From assembly GCA_007692585.1 (NCBI GenBank), contig REBU01000061.1, forward strand, positions 92,762 to 156,761: a stretch of DNA of 64,000 nucleotides. Reading direction: 5' to 3'. The notes beneath the pieces are model-generated. The model was given only the letters and a program-made list of their open reading frames with translations, had not been told where the DNA came from and did not search any database. How positions within the stretch are numbered: position 1 is the stretch's first letter; each line of letters starts with the position of its first letter. This document shows, one piece after another, positions 1 through 8,209 of the stretch. This stretch comes from Paracoccaceae bacterium. GTDB taxonomy: Bacteria; Pseudomonadota; Alphaproteobacteria; Rhodobacterales; Rhodobacteraceae. The position numbers and the translations under genes were made by a program.

Positions 1-36
1 GGCCCCTTATCTATGGGCGCTGAGAGGGGCACGGGC

Positions 37-1461
37 ATGGTGATCAGCAGACTGGCAGATGAGATGTTGCGCGGCGTGGACCGCGTGGCGACAGGCGTGA
101 GCAGCACAGTCTCGGACATGTTTCTCGAACCGAAACTGCGCCTTGGTGTGACGGGTTTGAGCGGCGCGGGCAAGACAGTGTTCATCACCTCGCTGGTGGC
201 CAATCTTCTTGATCGTGGGCGAATGGGCCGGATGCAAGGCGTCGCAAGCGGGCGGATCGAGGCCGCGTTCCTGCAACCCCAGCCCGATGACACCTTGCCG
301 CGTTTCGAATATGAGCGGCATCTTGCGGCGCTGACGGGCTCAGACCCGCGCTGGCCTGAAAGCACGCGGCAGATTTCTCAACTGCGCCTGTCTTTCCGCA
401 TCCGCCCCGGCGGGCTTCTGGGCGGTATGCGCGCGGCGCGCTCTGTGCATGTCGATATCATCGACTATCCCGGCGAATGGCTGCTCGATCTGGTGCTGCT
501 GGACAAAAGCTACGCCGATTGGTCGCGCGACGTGCTCGCGCGCATGGCGCATCGACCTTTCGGGGCCGACATTCTGGCAGCACTTCATGCGACAGACCCC
601 AAGGCGCGCCATGATGAAGCAACCGCCCAGCGCCTGACCGAAGCCTTCACCGCCTATCTGATCGCAGCACGCGCGGCAGGTCTGCCGGATATCACACCGG
701 GCCGGTTCCTCCTGCCGGGTGATCTGGCGGGCTCGCCTGTACTGACTTTTGTGCCGTTGGGCGCGGGCGGACCGCGCGGCTCGCTCGCGCGCGAGATGGC
801 GCGCCGCTTTGAAGCCTATAAATCGCAGGTGATTCGGCCCTTCTTTCGCGACCACTTCGCCCGGATCGACCGGCAAGTGGTGCTCGCTGATGTGCTTGGC
901 GCGATTCATGCCGGGCCCGAGGCCGTGGACCGGCTGGGCCAGACCCTGACCGAGCTTCTTGCGGCTTTCCGGCCTGGCCGTAATGCCTGGCTGACGCGGC
1001 TTCTGGGCGGCAAACGCGTAGAGCGCATCCTGTTCGCAGCGTCGAAGGCCGATCATCTGCATCATGGCCAGCATGCACGCATGACCGCGATCATGACCGC
1101 GCTCTTGCGCCAGTCGCGTGACCGCGCCGATTTCGCCGGGGCGCGGACCGAAGCTATGGCTATCGCGGCCCTGCGCGCGACTGTCGAAGAAGAACATCAG
1201 CGCGGCGGCGCGCGTTTCGATTGCGTGCGCGGGCGGCTGTTGGAAACCGGGCGGCAGGCTGCGTTTTTCGCAGGCGATTTGCCCGAAGACCCGATGCAGC
1301 TGATCGGCCCGGCGCGTGACGGGGCGGCGCAATGGCTCGATGCCGATTACCAGATCATGCGCTTTGCCCCTGCTGTGCTGAAACGGGCCTCTGGCGATGG
1401 TTTGCCGCATATCCGGCTGGACGGGGCAGCGGAATTCCTGATCGGAGATTTGCTGCGATGA
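37..1461 (+). CDS. YcjX-family P-loop NTPase (DUF463)
   Basis: A 474-residue protein with a Walker A motif GLSGAGKT at residues 40-47 and a downstream IIDYPGEW segment that resembles the switch/Walker B region of this family. E. coli YcjX is a stress-associated GTPase-like protein of unclear role, normally next to YcjF, and the same pairing is seen here. An ATG lies eight codons further upstream (position 13), but MVISRL at 37 fits the family's N-terminus better. The stop overlaps the next start (ATGA), so the two genes are translationally coupled. The family assignment is firm; the biological function is not known. Confidence 0.88.
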   Translation: MVISRLADEMLRGVDRVATGVSSTVSDMFLEPKLRLGVTGLSGAGKTVFITSLVANLLDRGRMGRMQGVASGRIEAAFLQPQPDDTLPRFEYERHLAALTGSDPRWPESTRQISQLRLSFRIRPGGLLGGMRAARSVHVDIIDYPGEWLLDLVLLDKSYADWSRDVLARMAHRPFGADILAALHATDPKARHDEATAQRLTEAFTAYLIAARAAGLPDITPGRFLLPGDLAGSPVLTFVPLGAGGPRGSLAREMARRFEAYKSQVIRPFFRDHFARIDRQVVLADVLGAIHAGPEAVDRLGQTLTELLAAFRPGRNAWLTRLLGGKRVERILFAASKADHLHHGQHARMTAIMTALLRQSRDRADFAGARTEAMAIAALRATVEEEHQRGGARFDCVRGRLLETGRQAAFFAGDLPEDPMQLIGPARDGAAQWLDADYQIMRFAPAVLKRASGDGLPHIRLDGAAEFLIGDLLR

Positions 1462-2444
1462 GCGTGCGCAAACCCTTCCTGTTCGAGCTTGACGATCAGT
1501 CCGGCATTGATCCCGGGGCAGCCGCCGCCCCACCTGATGCGCCGCCCGAGGGCCGGGCGATGATGCGTGCTGTCCAGGTCTCCCGGCGGCGCATGTCCCT
1601 CTCGGCGCGGCTGGGCTTATCGGCGCTTTCCGGGTTCGTGATACTTGCCATATCCGTTGCAGCATGGGATTTCGTCACGGGACTGGTTGTGCGAAACGCA
1701 GCGCTTGGCTATCTGGCGCTCGGTCTTCTGGTCGTGATTACCGTCGCAACCCTTGCCTTCAGCCTGCGCGAATGGGCGGGCTTTCGCCGCTTGCGCCAGA
1801 TCGACAGCCTGCGGATGCAAGCGGAGTTGGCCCGAAGCACGTCCGATCGCGCCCAGAGCGCGCAGCTCATGGTAGCCCTGTCGGAGCTCTATGCCCCGCG
1901 CCCCGAGATGCGTTGGCCGCGCGAGCATCTGGCGGAGATGGCCCCTGACCAGCTCGATGCCCAGGGCCTGCTCGACCTGACCGAGACGGTGCTGCTCGCT
2001 CCGCTGGATGACGCGGCCCGGCGTGAGGTGGAAGCCGCCGCGCGTCAGGTGGCACTCCTGACAGCGATGTTGCCGCTTGCGCTCGTGGATGTCCTGGCGG
2101 CACTCATCACCAATCTGCGTATGATCCGGCGCGTGGCTGAACTTTATGGCGGACGTGCGGGCACTCTTGGCAGCTTGCGGTTGATGCGCGGTGTGATCAC
2201 CCATCTTCTCGCCACAGGGGCGGTCGCTGTGGGGGAGGACATGATCGGCTCGGTCGCATCGGGCGGGCTGGTCTCGAAACTTTCCCGCCGCTTTGGCGAA
2301 GGCATCGTCAACGGCGCCTTGACGGCGAGACTTGGCATCGCCGCGATTGAGGTCTGTCGCCCGTTGCCCTTTCATGCTCTGCCACGGCCGCGCACCAGCA
2401 ATATCATGTCGCGCGCGCTCACGGGGCTGTTCGACCGCGCCTGA
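1458..2444 (+). CDS. YcjF-like TIGR01620/DUF697 membrane protein
   Basis: A 328-residue protein starting at the ATG that overlaps the ycjX stop by four bases. A charged, acidic N-terminal tail is followed by two adjacent hydrophobic segments at about residues 55-75 and 83-105 (VILAISVAAWDFV and LALGLLVVITVATLAF). The C-terminal half has a glycine/alanine-rich hydrophobic region typical of DUF697. The family is an inner-membrane partner of YcjX; E. coli YcjF has no defined activity. Gene order and overlap support a functional pair. The longer frame reading upstream into ycjX is out-of-frame overlap and was not used. Confidence 0.82.
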   Translation: MSVRKPFLFELDDQSGIDPGAAAAPPDAPPEGRAMMRAVQVSRRRMSLSARLGLSALSGFVILAISVAAWDFVTGLVVRNAALGYLALGLLVVITVATLAFSLREWAGFRRLRQIDSLRMQAELARSTSDRAQSAQLMVALSELYAPRPEMRWPREHLAEMAPDQLDAQGLLDLTETVLLAPLDDAARREVEAAARQVALLTAMLPLALVDVLAALITNLRMIRRVAELYGGRAGTLGSLRLMRGVITHLLATGAVAVGEDMIGSVASGGLVSKLSRRFGEGIVNGALTARLGIAAIEVCRPLPFHALPRPRTSNIMSRALTGLFDRA

Positions 2445-2447
2445 GGC

Positions 2448-2534
2448 TTTCATCCTTGTCCAAATATCCACGGGGTTTCTCAAGGGGGCGTGCCCCCCTT
2501 GAGGTGGGTGGTTTGGAGGGCAGCCGCCCTCCAA
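2448..2534. repeat. Intergenic hairpin element, copy 1
   Basis: TTTCATCCTTGTCCAAATAT (plus CC) at 2448-2469 is followed by two perfect inverted repeats. The first has 10-bp arms at 2479-2488 and 2494-2503; the second has 9-bp arms at 2513-2521 and 2526-2534. It fills the gap between two convergent genes and may act as a two-way terminator. The same sequence tag with another hairpin recurs near 6952-6998, and a weaker relative lies near 48437-48489, so this looks like a dispersed intergenic repeat. Confidence 0.6.
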
Positions 2535-2548
2535 GCGCCGGCTGCGCC

Positions 2549-3115
2549 TCAGCGCGCCATTGCGTGATACTCCGGGTTTGGTTCCATGCCAGTGGCCGAA
2601 GCAATCCGGTTCGACATCGAAAAGAACCCTACCACGGCGATGATGCCGAAAATATCGCGGTCCGAGAAACCTTGCACACGCAACGCCGCGCGATCTGCCT
2701 CGCTCACAGTGGCGCTGGCCTCGGTCACCAGGGCTGCGAAATCGAGCATCGCGCGTTGACGCGCGTCAAGGGGGGCTGCGCGATAATTCATCACCATCGC
2801 CTCGCCCAGCGCGGGGTCACCCGACAATTCCCGCACTGCGGCACCATGGGCGACCTGACAATACCAGCAGCGATTGATCGAGGAAACCACCACCGCGATC
2901 ATCTCGCGTTCAAGTTTGCTCAACCCGCTCTCGCCCAGCATCAGGTCGTTGTACATGCCCGTAAAGGTGTCGAATTTCGCGATATCGAAAAGATAGGCAC
3001 GCAGCACATTCGGCACCAGGCCAAGCTTCTCCTCGCAGACCGCCAGGTATTTTTCGATCCGCTCGGGCAATGGCGTGACAGCGCGCAGATCAAGTTTCGT
3101 TACAGGCTTAGTCAT
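2549..3115 (-). CDS. Peroxidase-related AhpD/CMD-family protein
   Basis: A 188-residue protein of the carboxymuconolactone decarboxylase/AhpD-like 'peroxidase-related enzyme' group. The redox motif is RCWYCQVAHG with C83, C86 and H90, the usual CxxC plus downstream histidine of AhpD-like alkylhydroperoxidases. Length and the flanking LERE...IAVVVSSIN segment match the family. It probably reduces peroxides or acts in thiol redox chemistry in the cytoplasm. The gene lies three bases downstream of the acetyltransferase gene on the same strand, so co-transcription is likely. The substrate cannot be read from the sequence. Confidence 0.85.
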   Translation of the reverse strand: MTKPVTKLDLRAVTPLPERIEKYLAVCEEKLGLVPNVLRAYLFDIAKFDTFTGMYNDLMLGESGLSKLEREMIAVVVSSINRCWYCQVAHGAAVRELSGDPALGEAMVMNYRAAPLDARQRAMLDFAALVTEASATVSEADRAALRVQGFSDRDIFGIIAVVGFFSMSNRIASATGMEPNPEYHAMAR

Positions 3116-3118
3116 GTC

Positions 3119-3832
3119 TCATGCCTTCTCTCGGTAATGATAACGCCCCGCAACACGCAAGCCCAAACCCTCGTAGAGTGAGCAGGCGCCGGAATTCGCC
3201 TCGGTCACAGCGAGTGCCATCCATGCAGCCCCCTGCGCTTGTGCCCAGGCACCCGCGCCGCGTAAGAGCACGCGCGCGACCCCCTTGCGTCGGGCGCGTG
3301 GGGCCACTTCGACCGCGTGGAGCATCGCGATCCCTTCGTGGATCGCCACAAAACCTACGCCAGAGGCGCGATCGTCGATCCTCGCAATCAGCGCAGTCTT
3401 GGGTGCGGGCGCGCGGTCCATGACCTTCTGACGCGCAGGGCCGATCCCGCCTTCGGTCCAGATCTCGCGCATGATCGCCAGCGGCGGCCAGATGTCGAAG
3501 AGGCGCACAGGCGGCGGCTTCTGCGCGATCGTGTCAATCGGGGCCAGATAAAGCAGTGTCGGATCGAGCCGCGCATAGCCCCGCGCGGCGAGCGCCTGAT
3601 CCAGCGCCTCCTGATCCGGGGTCAGTTGAAAAATCGGGCGCTGACCAGCTGCCAGCATCGCCATTTCGGCACGCGCGACCTCCGCCGCCGGCACGAGCGC
3701 GCGGGCTGCAGACACCCGCTTGCCACCACAAGAGCCGTCGCGCAGGCGCCAGCCGTCGACGTCGGTTGTCGCGGCCGCAGGCCATGTCGCCTCCAGCGCA
3801 GCCATCAGCTGCGCCAGTGCGGGGACGCTCAT
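3119..3832 (-). CDS. GNAT-family N-acetyltransferase
   Basis: A 237-residue protein whose C-terminal half carries the acetyl-CoA binding signature VEVAPRARRKGVARVLLRGA, followed by ALAVTEANSGACSLYEGLGL, the classic GNAT motif A/B arrangement. The N-terminal half (about residues 1-115) is less typical, so this may be a two-part GNAT with a degenerate first lobe. The start overlaps the stop of the CinA-like gene by four bases, making a tight minus-strand operon. The acetyl acceptor is unknown. Confidence 0.82.
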   Translation of the reverse strand: MSVPALAQLMAALEATWPAAATTDVDGWRLRDGSCGGKRVSAARALVPAAEVARAEMAMLAAGQRPIFQLTPDQEALDQALAARGYARLDPTLLYLAPIDTIAQKPPPVRLFDIWPPLAIMREIWTEGGIGPARQKVMDRAPAPKTALIARIDDRASGVGFVAIHEGIAMLHAVEVAPRARRKGVARVLLRGAGAWAQAQGAAWMALAVTEANSGACSLYEGLGLRVAGRYHYREKA

Positions 3833-4560
3833 GCACAGGCCTCGGGGAAGGTCTCGGCCAGTGCGACCAAGGCTGCGTCCACACGCCCCTTGTCCGCGCC
3901 GCGAACGACCACAGTCGCGCCGTAGCCCCCGTCGCGTTCAAACGGGTAGCAGCCGATCGAGAGGTCGGGATACGCGTCTGCCAGCGCTTTGAGATCCGCC
4001 GCGATTTCGCCTTCGCCGCGCTGGATGGTCAGTGACTGGCTGAACAGCGCAGACCCCGCAGCAAGCCCCGGAAGGCAGGCCGCCACCATCGCCTGAAACA
4101 CGGCAGGCACGCCCGCCATGACATGCACATTCCCCAGACTGAAGCCCGGCGCGCTGGACACTGGATTGTCGATCAGGCAGGCCCCATCGGGAATACGCGC
4201 CATGCGCAACCGTGCCGCGTTCAGCTCCAGCCCCGTGCGGGCGTAATGCTCTGCGAGGATCGCCCGCGCGTCGTCGCGGATGTCGAGTTTGACCCCGAAC
4301 GCAGCTGCGACCGCATCTGCAGTAATGTCATCATGCGTGGGCCCGATCCCGCCGGATGTGAAGACGTGATCATGGGCTGCGCGCAGGTCGTTCAGCGCGG
4401 CCACGATCCGGTCATGAACATCCGACACGATCCGCACTTCACACATGTCGATGCCACGCGATGCGAGTTGCCCGGCAAGGAAATGCATATTGGCGTCGCG
4501 GGTCCGGCCCGAGAGGATTTCGTCACCGATGACCAGCATCGCAGCAGTGGGGTTGGGCAT
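3829..4560 (-). CDS. CinA-like molybdopterin-binding domain protein
   Basis: A 243-residue protein with the MoaB/MogA-type fold signature: IGDEILSGRTRDAN near the N-terminus, then TSGGIGPTHDDITADAV. These motifs are shared by the N-terminal half of CinA ('competence/damage-inducible protein A') and by stand-alone proteins of this type. The C-terminal nicotinamide-nucleotide amidohydrolase domain of full CinA is absent, so activity of the long form should not be assumed. It is the first gene of a three-gene minus-strand run with the acetyltransferase and the AhpD-like gene. Confidence 0.83.
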   Translation of the reverse strand: MPNPTAAMLVIGDEILSGRTRDANMHFLAGQLASRGIDMCEVRIVSDVHDRIVAALNDLRAAHDHVFTSGGIGPTHDDITADAVAAAFGVKLDIRDDARAILAEHYARTGLELNAARLRMARIPDGACLIDNPVSSAPGFSLGNVHVMAGVPAVFQAMVAACLPGLAAGSALFSQSLTIQRGEGEIAADLKALADAYPDLSIGCYPFERDGGYGATVVVRGADKGRVDAALVALAETFPEACA

Positions 4561-4629
4561 GGGCGCGCTCCTTCGACCTGAATTCCTTGGGTCTCAGGTA
4601 TAGGAAGCCGCGCGCCCCGCGCCAAGCCC

Positions 4630-5172
4630 TCAAGCTCGCGCTTGTGCCGCTTCGCGCAGTTTCGTCATCAGATCAGTGACAAGCTTCGCGCCGGTTTCGT
4701 CACGGAGCGTCCCGCTGTCGTCAAATGCTTTGGCAGGCTGTGCGATCATCACTTCCGGGCCCTGCAGAAGATACGGCTGGAACGCGACCATCATCAGGCG
4801 TAGCGAGAATTGCGTCCGTTCCCCACCCGCGCGTCCGGCAGCTGCGGACATGATCGCCACTGGTTTGTCGGCCCAGGGATGGCCACCCCGGCTCAGCCAG
4901 TCGAGCGCGTTTTTCAATACGCCCGGCGGGGCCTTGTTGTATTCGGGGCAAGCGATGATCACGGCATCCGCCGCCTTGATCTGGTCTTTCAGTGCCGTGA
5001 CCTCGGTCGGGATGCCTTCGGCTTCCAGGTCTTCATCGAACAGGGGCAGGCGCAGATTGCCTTCAGTAAACTCCGCCTGTCCAAACGCATCGCGCGCGGC
5101 GTACAGCAATTTGCGGTTCCATGACTCGCGGCGCAACGACCCGCAGAGACCAACAAGTTTCAACTCTGACAT
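4630..5172 (-). CDS. NAD(P)H-dependent FMN reductase
   Basis: A 180-residue flavodoxin-like fold reductase. The FMN phosphate-binding loop is seen as GSLRRESWNRKLL at the N-terminus, and the signature CPEYNKAPPGVLKNALDWLS lies mid-protein; both are typical of the NADPH-dependent FMN reductase/ChrR/YieF family. These enzymes reduce flavins, quinones or metal ions such as chromate, often as protection against redox cycling. The gene appears monocistronic, 70 bases upstream of the CinA-like gene and divergent from the ThDP enzyme. The actual substrate is not deducible. Confidence 0.87.
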   Translation of the reverse strand: MSELKLVGLCGSLRRESWNRKLLYAARDAFGQAEFTEGNLRLPLFDEDLEAEGIPTEVTALKDQIKAADAVIIACPEYNKAPPGVLKNALDWLSRGGHPWADKPVAIMSAAAGRAGGERTQFSLRLMMVAFQPYLLQGPEVMIAQPAKAFDDSGTLRDETGAKLVTDLMTKLREAAQARA

Positions 5173-5279
5173 TCTGGCTCCTCTTCGCTTTTCATGGCAC
5201 AGCTATCTTATGTGGAACAAAAGACAATCCCGAGGGGTTGGATTGTCGGGAACAGTCCTAACGAGAGAGGCAGTGATTG

Positions 5280-6935
5280 ATGGGCATGCGACATGGTGGG
5301 CAAATTCTGGTCGATCATCTGAAAGCGCAAGGCGTGCGGCGGGTTTTCTCCGTCCCCGGCGAAAGCTTTCTGGCCGCGCTTGACGGGCTTTACGACTCGG
5401 GCATCGAGAATATTGTCTGTCGCCATGAAGGTGGGGCCGCCATGATGGCCGAAGCGCATGCCAAGTTGACAGGTGAGCCGGGCATCGTCTTTGTGACGCG
5501 CGGACCGGGCGCGAGCAACGCCAGCGCTGGCATCCATGTCGCGCGACAGGACTCGACACCGCTGATCATGTTCGTGGGACAGATCGACAATCGCCATCGC
5601 GACCGCGAGGCGTTCCAGGAAGTCAATTACCGCGAGTTCTTCAAGCCGCTGGCGAAATGGGTCGCCGAGATAGATCATACGGAACGCCTGCCGGAATATC
5701 TGAGCCGCGCCTTCCATCTGGCGCGCTCCGGCAGGCCCGGACCGGTGGTGCTGGCGCTGCCCGAGAATATCCTCTCGGCGCGGGTCGATGTGCCCGATCT
5801 GCCCCCGGTCGCGCCGACGCCGCCTGCGGTCTGTTCCGAACAGCTTGATGCGGTGCTTGAGATGCTGTGCAAGGCCGAGCGCCCGCTGGTGATCGCAGGG
5901 GGCTCGGTCTGGTCGCGCGACGCGGCGCTTGGGCTTGGCCAATTCGCCGAGAAATTTGCCCTGCCAGTCTGCGCGACCTTCCGGCGGATGGATCGGATGG
6001 ACAATCTGCACCCAAATTACGCGGGCGATCTTGCCGTGGGCATGAACCCAAGGCTGGCGCAGCGCCTGCGCGACGCAGACTGTCTGCTGGTTCTGGGCTC
6101 GCGCCTTGGCGATATTGTCACTGGCGGGTATGAGCTGGTCGATCCGGCCGCTCCGGGCAAGAAAATCATTCATGTCCATCCTGACCCAGATGAGCTTGGC
6201 CGCGTCTTCCGGCCCGATCTGGGGCTGGCAGCGCCTGCGGTCGATGTGATCCTGAAACTGGCCGCACGCGATGCGCCCGCGCATCCCGATTGGTCGGATT
6301 GGACGAAAGCTGCGAGGGAGGATTACCTTGATTGGGTGCGGCCGCGTGAGACACCGGGGGCGGTCAAGCTTGAGCAGGTGATTGCAGAGCTGTCGGCGAC
6401 ATTGCCCGAAGACGCAATCGTGACCAATGGCGCGGGCAATTACGCGGCGTTCCTGCACCGCTACCTGCGTGCACGCGCCTTCCCCGGCCACCTCGCCCCG
6501 ACATCGGGCTCGATGGGGTACGGGTTTCCCGCCGCGATTGCTGCGAAGCTCGCACATCCCGAACGCCCGGTGGTTTGTTTTGCGGGCGACGGCTGTTTTC
6601 AGATGACGCTGAACGAGTTGTCCACAGCGCGGCAATACGGCGTGAATGTGGTGGTGATCGTGTGCAACAATGGCCAATATGGCACGATTCGCATGCATCA
6701 GGAAAAGACCTATCCGGGGCGTGTGAGTGGTACACAGATGTTCAACCCTGATTACGCTGCGCTCGCGCAGGCTTACGGCGGGCATGGTGAACGGGTGGAG
6801 CGGACGGAAGATTTTCCAGCGGCTTTCGAGCGGGCGCAGGCGGCGGACCTGCCTGCGGTGATTGAGCTTGTGCTTGACCCTGATGCGTTGTCGCCTGCGC
6901 TGACGATTGCGAGTGCACGTGCTCTGGCGGAATGA
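5280..6935 (+). CDS. Thiamine-diphosphate enzyme, acetolactate-synthase-like
   Basis: A 551-residue member of the acetolactate synthase/benzoylformate decarboxylase superfamily. It has the N-terminal Pyr domain with the cofactor-activating glutamate in CRHEGGAAMMAEAHAKLTG, a central TPP_enzyme_M domain, and the ThDP/Mg-binding GDG motif in CFAGDGCFQMTLNELST followed by the NN of VCNNGQYGT. No small regulatory subunit gene (ilvN) is adjacent, so it is probably a catabolic or specialised ThDP enzyme rather than the biosynthetic acetolactate synthase. Start chosen at ATG 5280 behind a GAGAGG ribosome-binding site; ATG 5286 is also possible. Confidence 0.85.
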   Translation: MGMRHGGQILVDHLKAQGVRRVFSVPGESFLAALDGLYDSGIENIVCRHEGGAAMMAEAHAKLTGEPGIVFVTRGPGASNASAGIHVARQDSTPLIMFVGQIDNRHRDREAFQEVNYREFFKPLAKWVAEIDHTERLPEYLSRAFHLARSGRPGPVVLALPENILSARVDVPDLPPVAPTPPAVCSEQLDAVLEMLCKAERPLVIAGGSVWSRDAALGLGQFAEKFALPVCATFRRMDRMDNLHPNYAGDLAVGMNPRLAQRLRDADCLLVLGSRLGDIVTGGYELVDPAAPGKKIIHVHPDPDELGRVFRPDLGLAAPAVDVILKLAARDAPAHPDWSDWTKAAREDYLDWVRPRETPGAVKLEQVIAELSATLPEDAIVTNGAGNYAAFLHRYLRARAFPGHLAPTSGSMGYGFPAAIAAKLAHPERPVVCFAGDGCFQMTLNELSTARQYGVNVVVIVCNNGQYGTIRMHQEKTYPGRVSGTQMFNPDYAALAQAYGGHGERVERTEDFPAAFERAQAADLPAVIELVLDPDALSPALTIASARALAE

Positions 6936-6951
6936 TGGGGCTCGATGGGGT

Positions 6952-6998
6952 GCGAGGGCGCTGCCCTCGCGCTCCCGGGATATTTGTACAAGGATGAA
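6952..6998. repeat. Intergenic hairpin element, copy 2
   Basis: A perfect inverted repeat with 8-bp arms (6952-6959 and 6963-6970) is followed by GGATATTTGTACAAGGATGA (plus A) at 6978-6998. The second part is the reverse complement, with one base changed, of the tag found at 2448-2469. It sits between two convergent genes, as copy 1 does, so a shared role in termination or mRNA 3' end protection is plausible. Confidence 0.58.
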
Positions 6999-6999
6999 G

Positions 7000-7647
7000 T
7001 CAGAGCGCCAGGAGCTGCGTTAACTCCGTCATCGCATGGAAAACACAGGCACCTTCGGCAGCGAGCTCTGTGCCGTTTCCGTCAGGGGCGTAGCCGAAAC
7101 AGCGCATTCCGGCGGCGCGGGCGGCACGCGCACCTGTGGGGCTGTCCTCGATAACGACGCAATGGTCTGGCGCATGTCCCATGCACCGTGCGGCATGCAC
7201 AAAAAGATCGGGCGCAGGTTTTGGGCGGGCCACATCCTGTGCTGCGAAGACATTTGTTGTGAAGCGCGTTGCAAGTTCGGGGTGCTGCGAGAGGGTAGAC
7301 CGCATCTTTGCGTGCCGTCCGTTCGAGCCGATGCAATAGGGCAGGCGCGCCGCATCCAGCGCCTGCAGAACCGTCACGATACCGGGGATCATCGGCGTGC
7401 CCCGGGCGAGATGGTCGCACAGCCTGGGATAGAAGAGCTCCACCCAGTCGGCGGGCAGTGTCGCGCCCAATTCGCGGGCTCGCTGCGCAACGCCGGTAAT
7501 CGTGCCGCCGAGAAACAGGTCCATGATCTGATCTCGCCGCAGATCGAGGCCATGGGCGGCAAGGTCATCGCGGATGAACTGGCTCGACAGTGGTTCGCTA
7601 TCCACCACCACGCCGTCGCAGTCAAAGATTACGAGCTCAGGGCGCAT
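7000..7647 (-). CDS. HAD-superfamily hydrolase (phosphatase-like)
   Basis: A 215-residue HAD subfamily IA protein. The nucleophile motif is FDCDGVVVDSEP, motif II is seen as CIGSNGR, and motif IV as VVIEDSPTGARAARAAGM. This order and the alpha-helical cap after motif I match phosphoglycolate phosphatase/beta-phosphoglucomutase-like enzymes. The start is taken at MRPELVIFD (7647), overlapping the rsmD stop by 11 bases; the longer frame reads into rsmD. It is the last gene of a minus-strand run with rsmD and the flavoprotein. The substrate is unknown. Confidence 0.86.
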   Translation of the reverse strand: MRPELVIFDCDGVVVDSEPLSSQFIRDDLAAHGLDLRRDQIMDLFLGGTITGVAQRARELGATLPADWVELFYPRLCDHLARGTPMIPGIVTVLQALDAARLPYCIGSNGRHAKMRSTLSQHPELATRFTTNVFAAQDVARPKPAPDLFVHAARCMGHAPDHCVVIEDSPTGARAARAAGMRCFGYAPDGNGTELAAEGACVFHAMTELTQLLAL

Positions 7648-8209
7648 GGCGGGCCTCTGGTCGCAGGAACGTAACATGAGTTTCACCGTAGCGGCGCTGG
7701 TCGATCAGCGTGAAGCCTGCGGGCGGGATCTGAGGGCTGGCATCTTCCCAGACAATGTACGCTTGCGGGGCAAGCCAGCCACCCGCCTGTGCCGTGCCAA
7801 GTGCGAGAGCGCCCAGCGATTTGCCGTAGGGCGGGTCGAGGAACACCAGATCAAAGCCCGGCCCGCGATTATCGCCAAGCGTGGTCGCATCGCGGCGGAG
7901 GACGCGGGTGACGCCCATGGCGCGCATTTTCTCGATATTTTCGCGCAGCAAGGCACGCGCGGTCGCGCCGTCGTCGACGAAGGTGCAGTGGGCAGCGCCG
8001 CGCGAAAGCGCCTCGAGCCCCAGTGCGCCCGTGCCAGCGAAGAGATCAAGCACGCGCAACCCCTCGAGCGACAGGTTCTGGCTGTTGATCAGCAGATTGA
8101 AGATCGACTCGCGCACCCGGTCCGAGGTTGGGCGCAGATGCGCCTGCGCATCGCCTGTGCCGACCTCTGCGAGCCTGAGCCCACGTGCCTTGCCACCGAT
8201 GATCCTCAT
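7637..8209 (-). CDS. rsmD: 16S rRNA (guanine(966)-N(2))-methyltransferase RsmD
   Basis: A 190-residue protein starting MRIIGGKARG, the standard RsmD N-terminus. The SAM-binding motif VLDLFAGTGALGLEALSRGA and the catalytic LVFLDPPYGKSL (DPPY, N2-guanine methyltransferase type) are both present. Family members methylate G966 of 16S rRNA in the 30S head. The start overlaps the stop of the upstream flavoprotein gene by four bases, and its own stop overlaps the HAD gene, so the three are one transcription unit. Confidence 0.93.
   Translation of the reverse strand: MRIIGGKARGLRLAEVGTGDAQAHLRPTSDRVRESIFNLLINSQNLSLEGLRVLDLFAGTGALGLEALSRGAAHCTFVDDGATARALLRENIEKMRAMGVTRVLRRDATTLGDNRGPGFDLVFLDPPYGKSLGALALGTAQAGGWLAPQAYIVWEDASPQIPPAGFTLIDQRRYGETHVTFLRPEARHAP

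Noticed and set aside
5208..6785. Long minus-strand open frame of 525 codons opposite the ThDP enzyme
   Set aside because: It is a GC-rich shadow frame; its translation has no family motifs and the plus strand encodes a clear ThDP enzyme.
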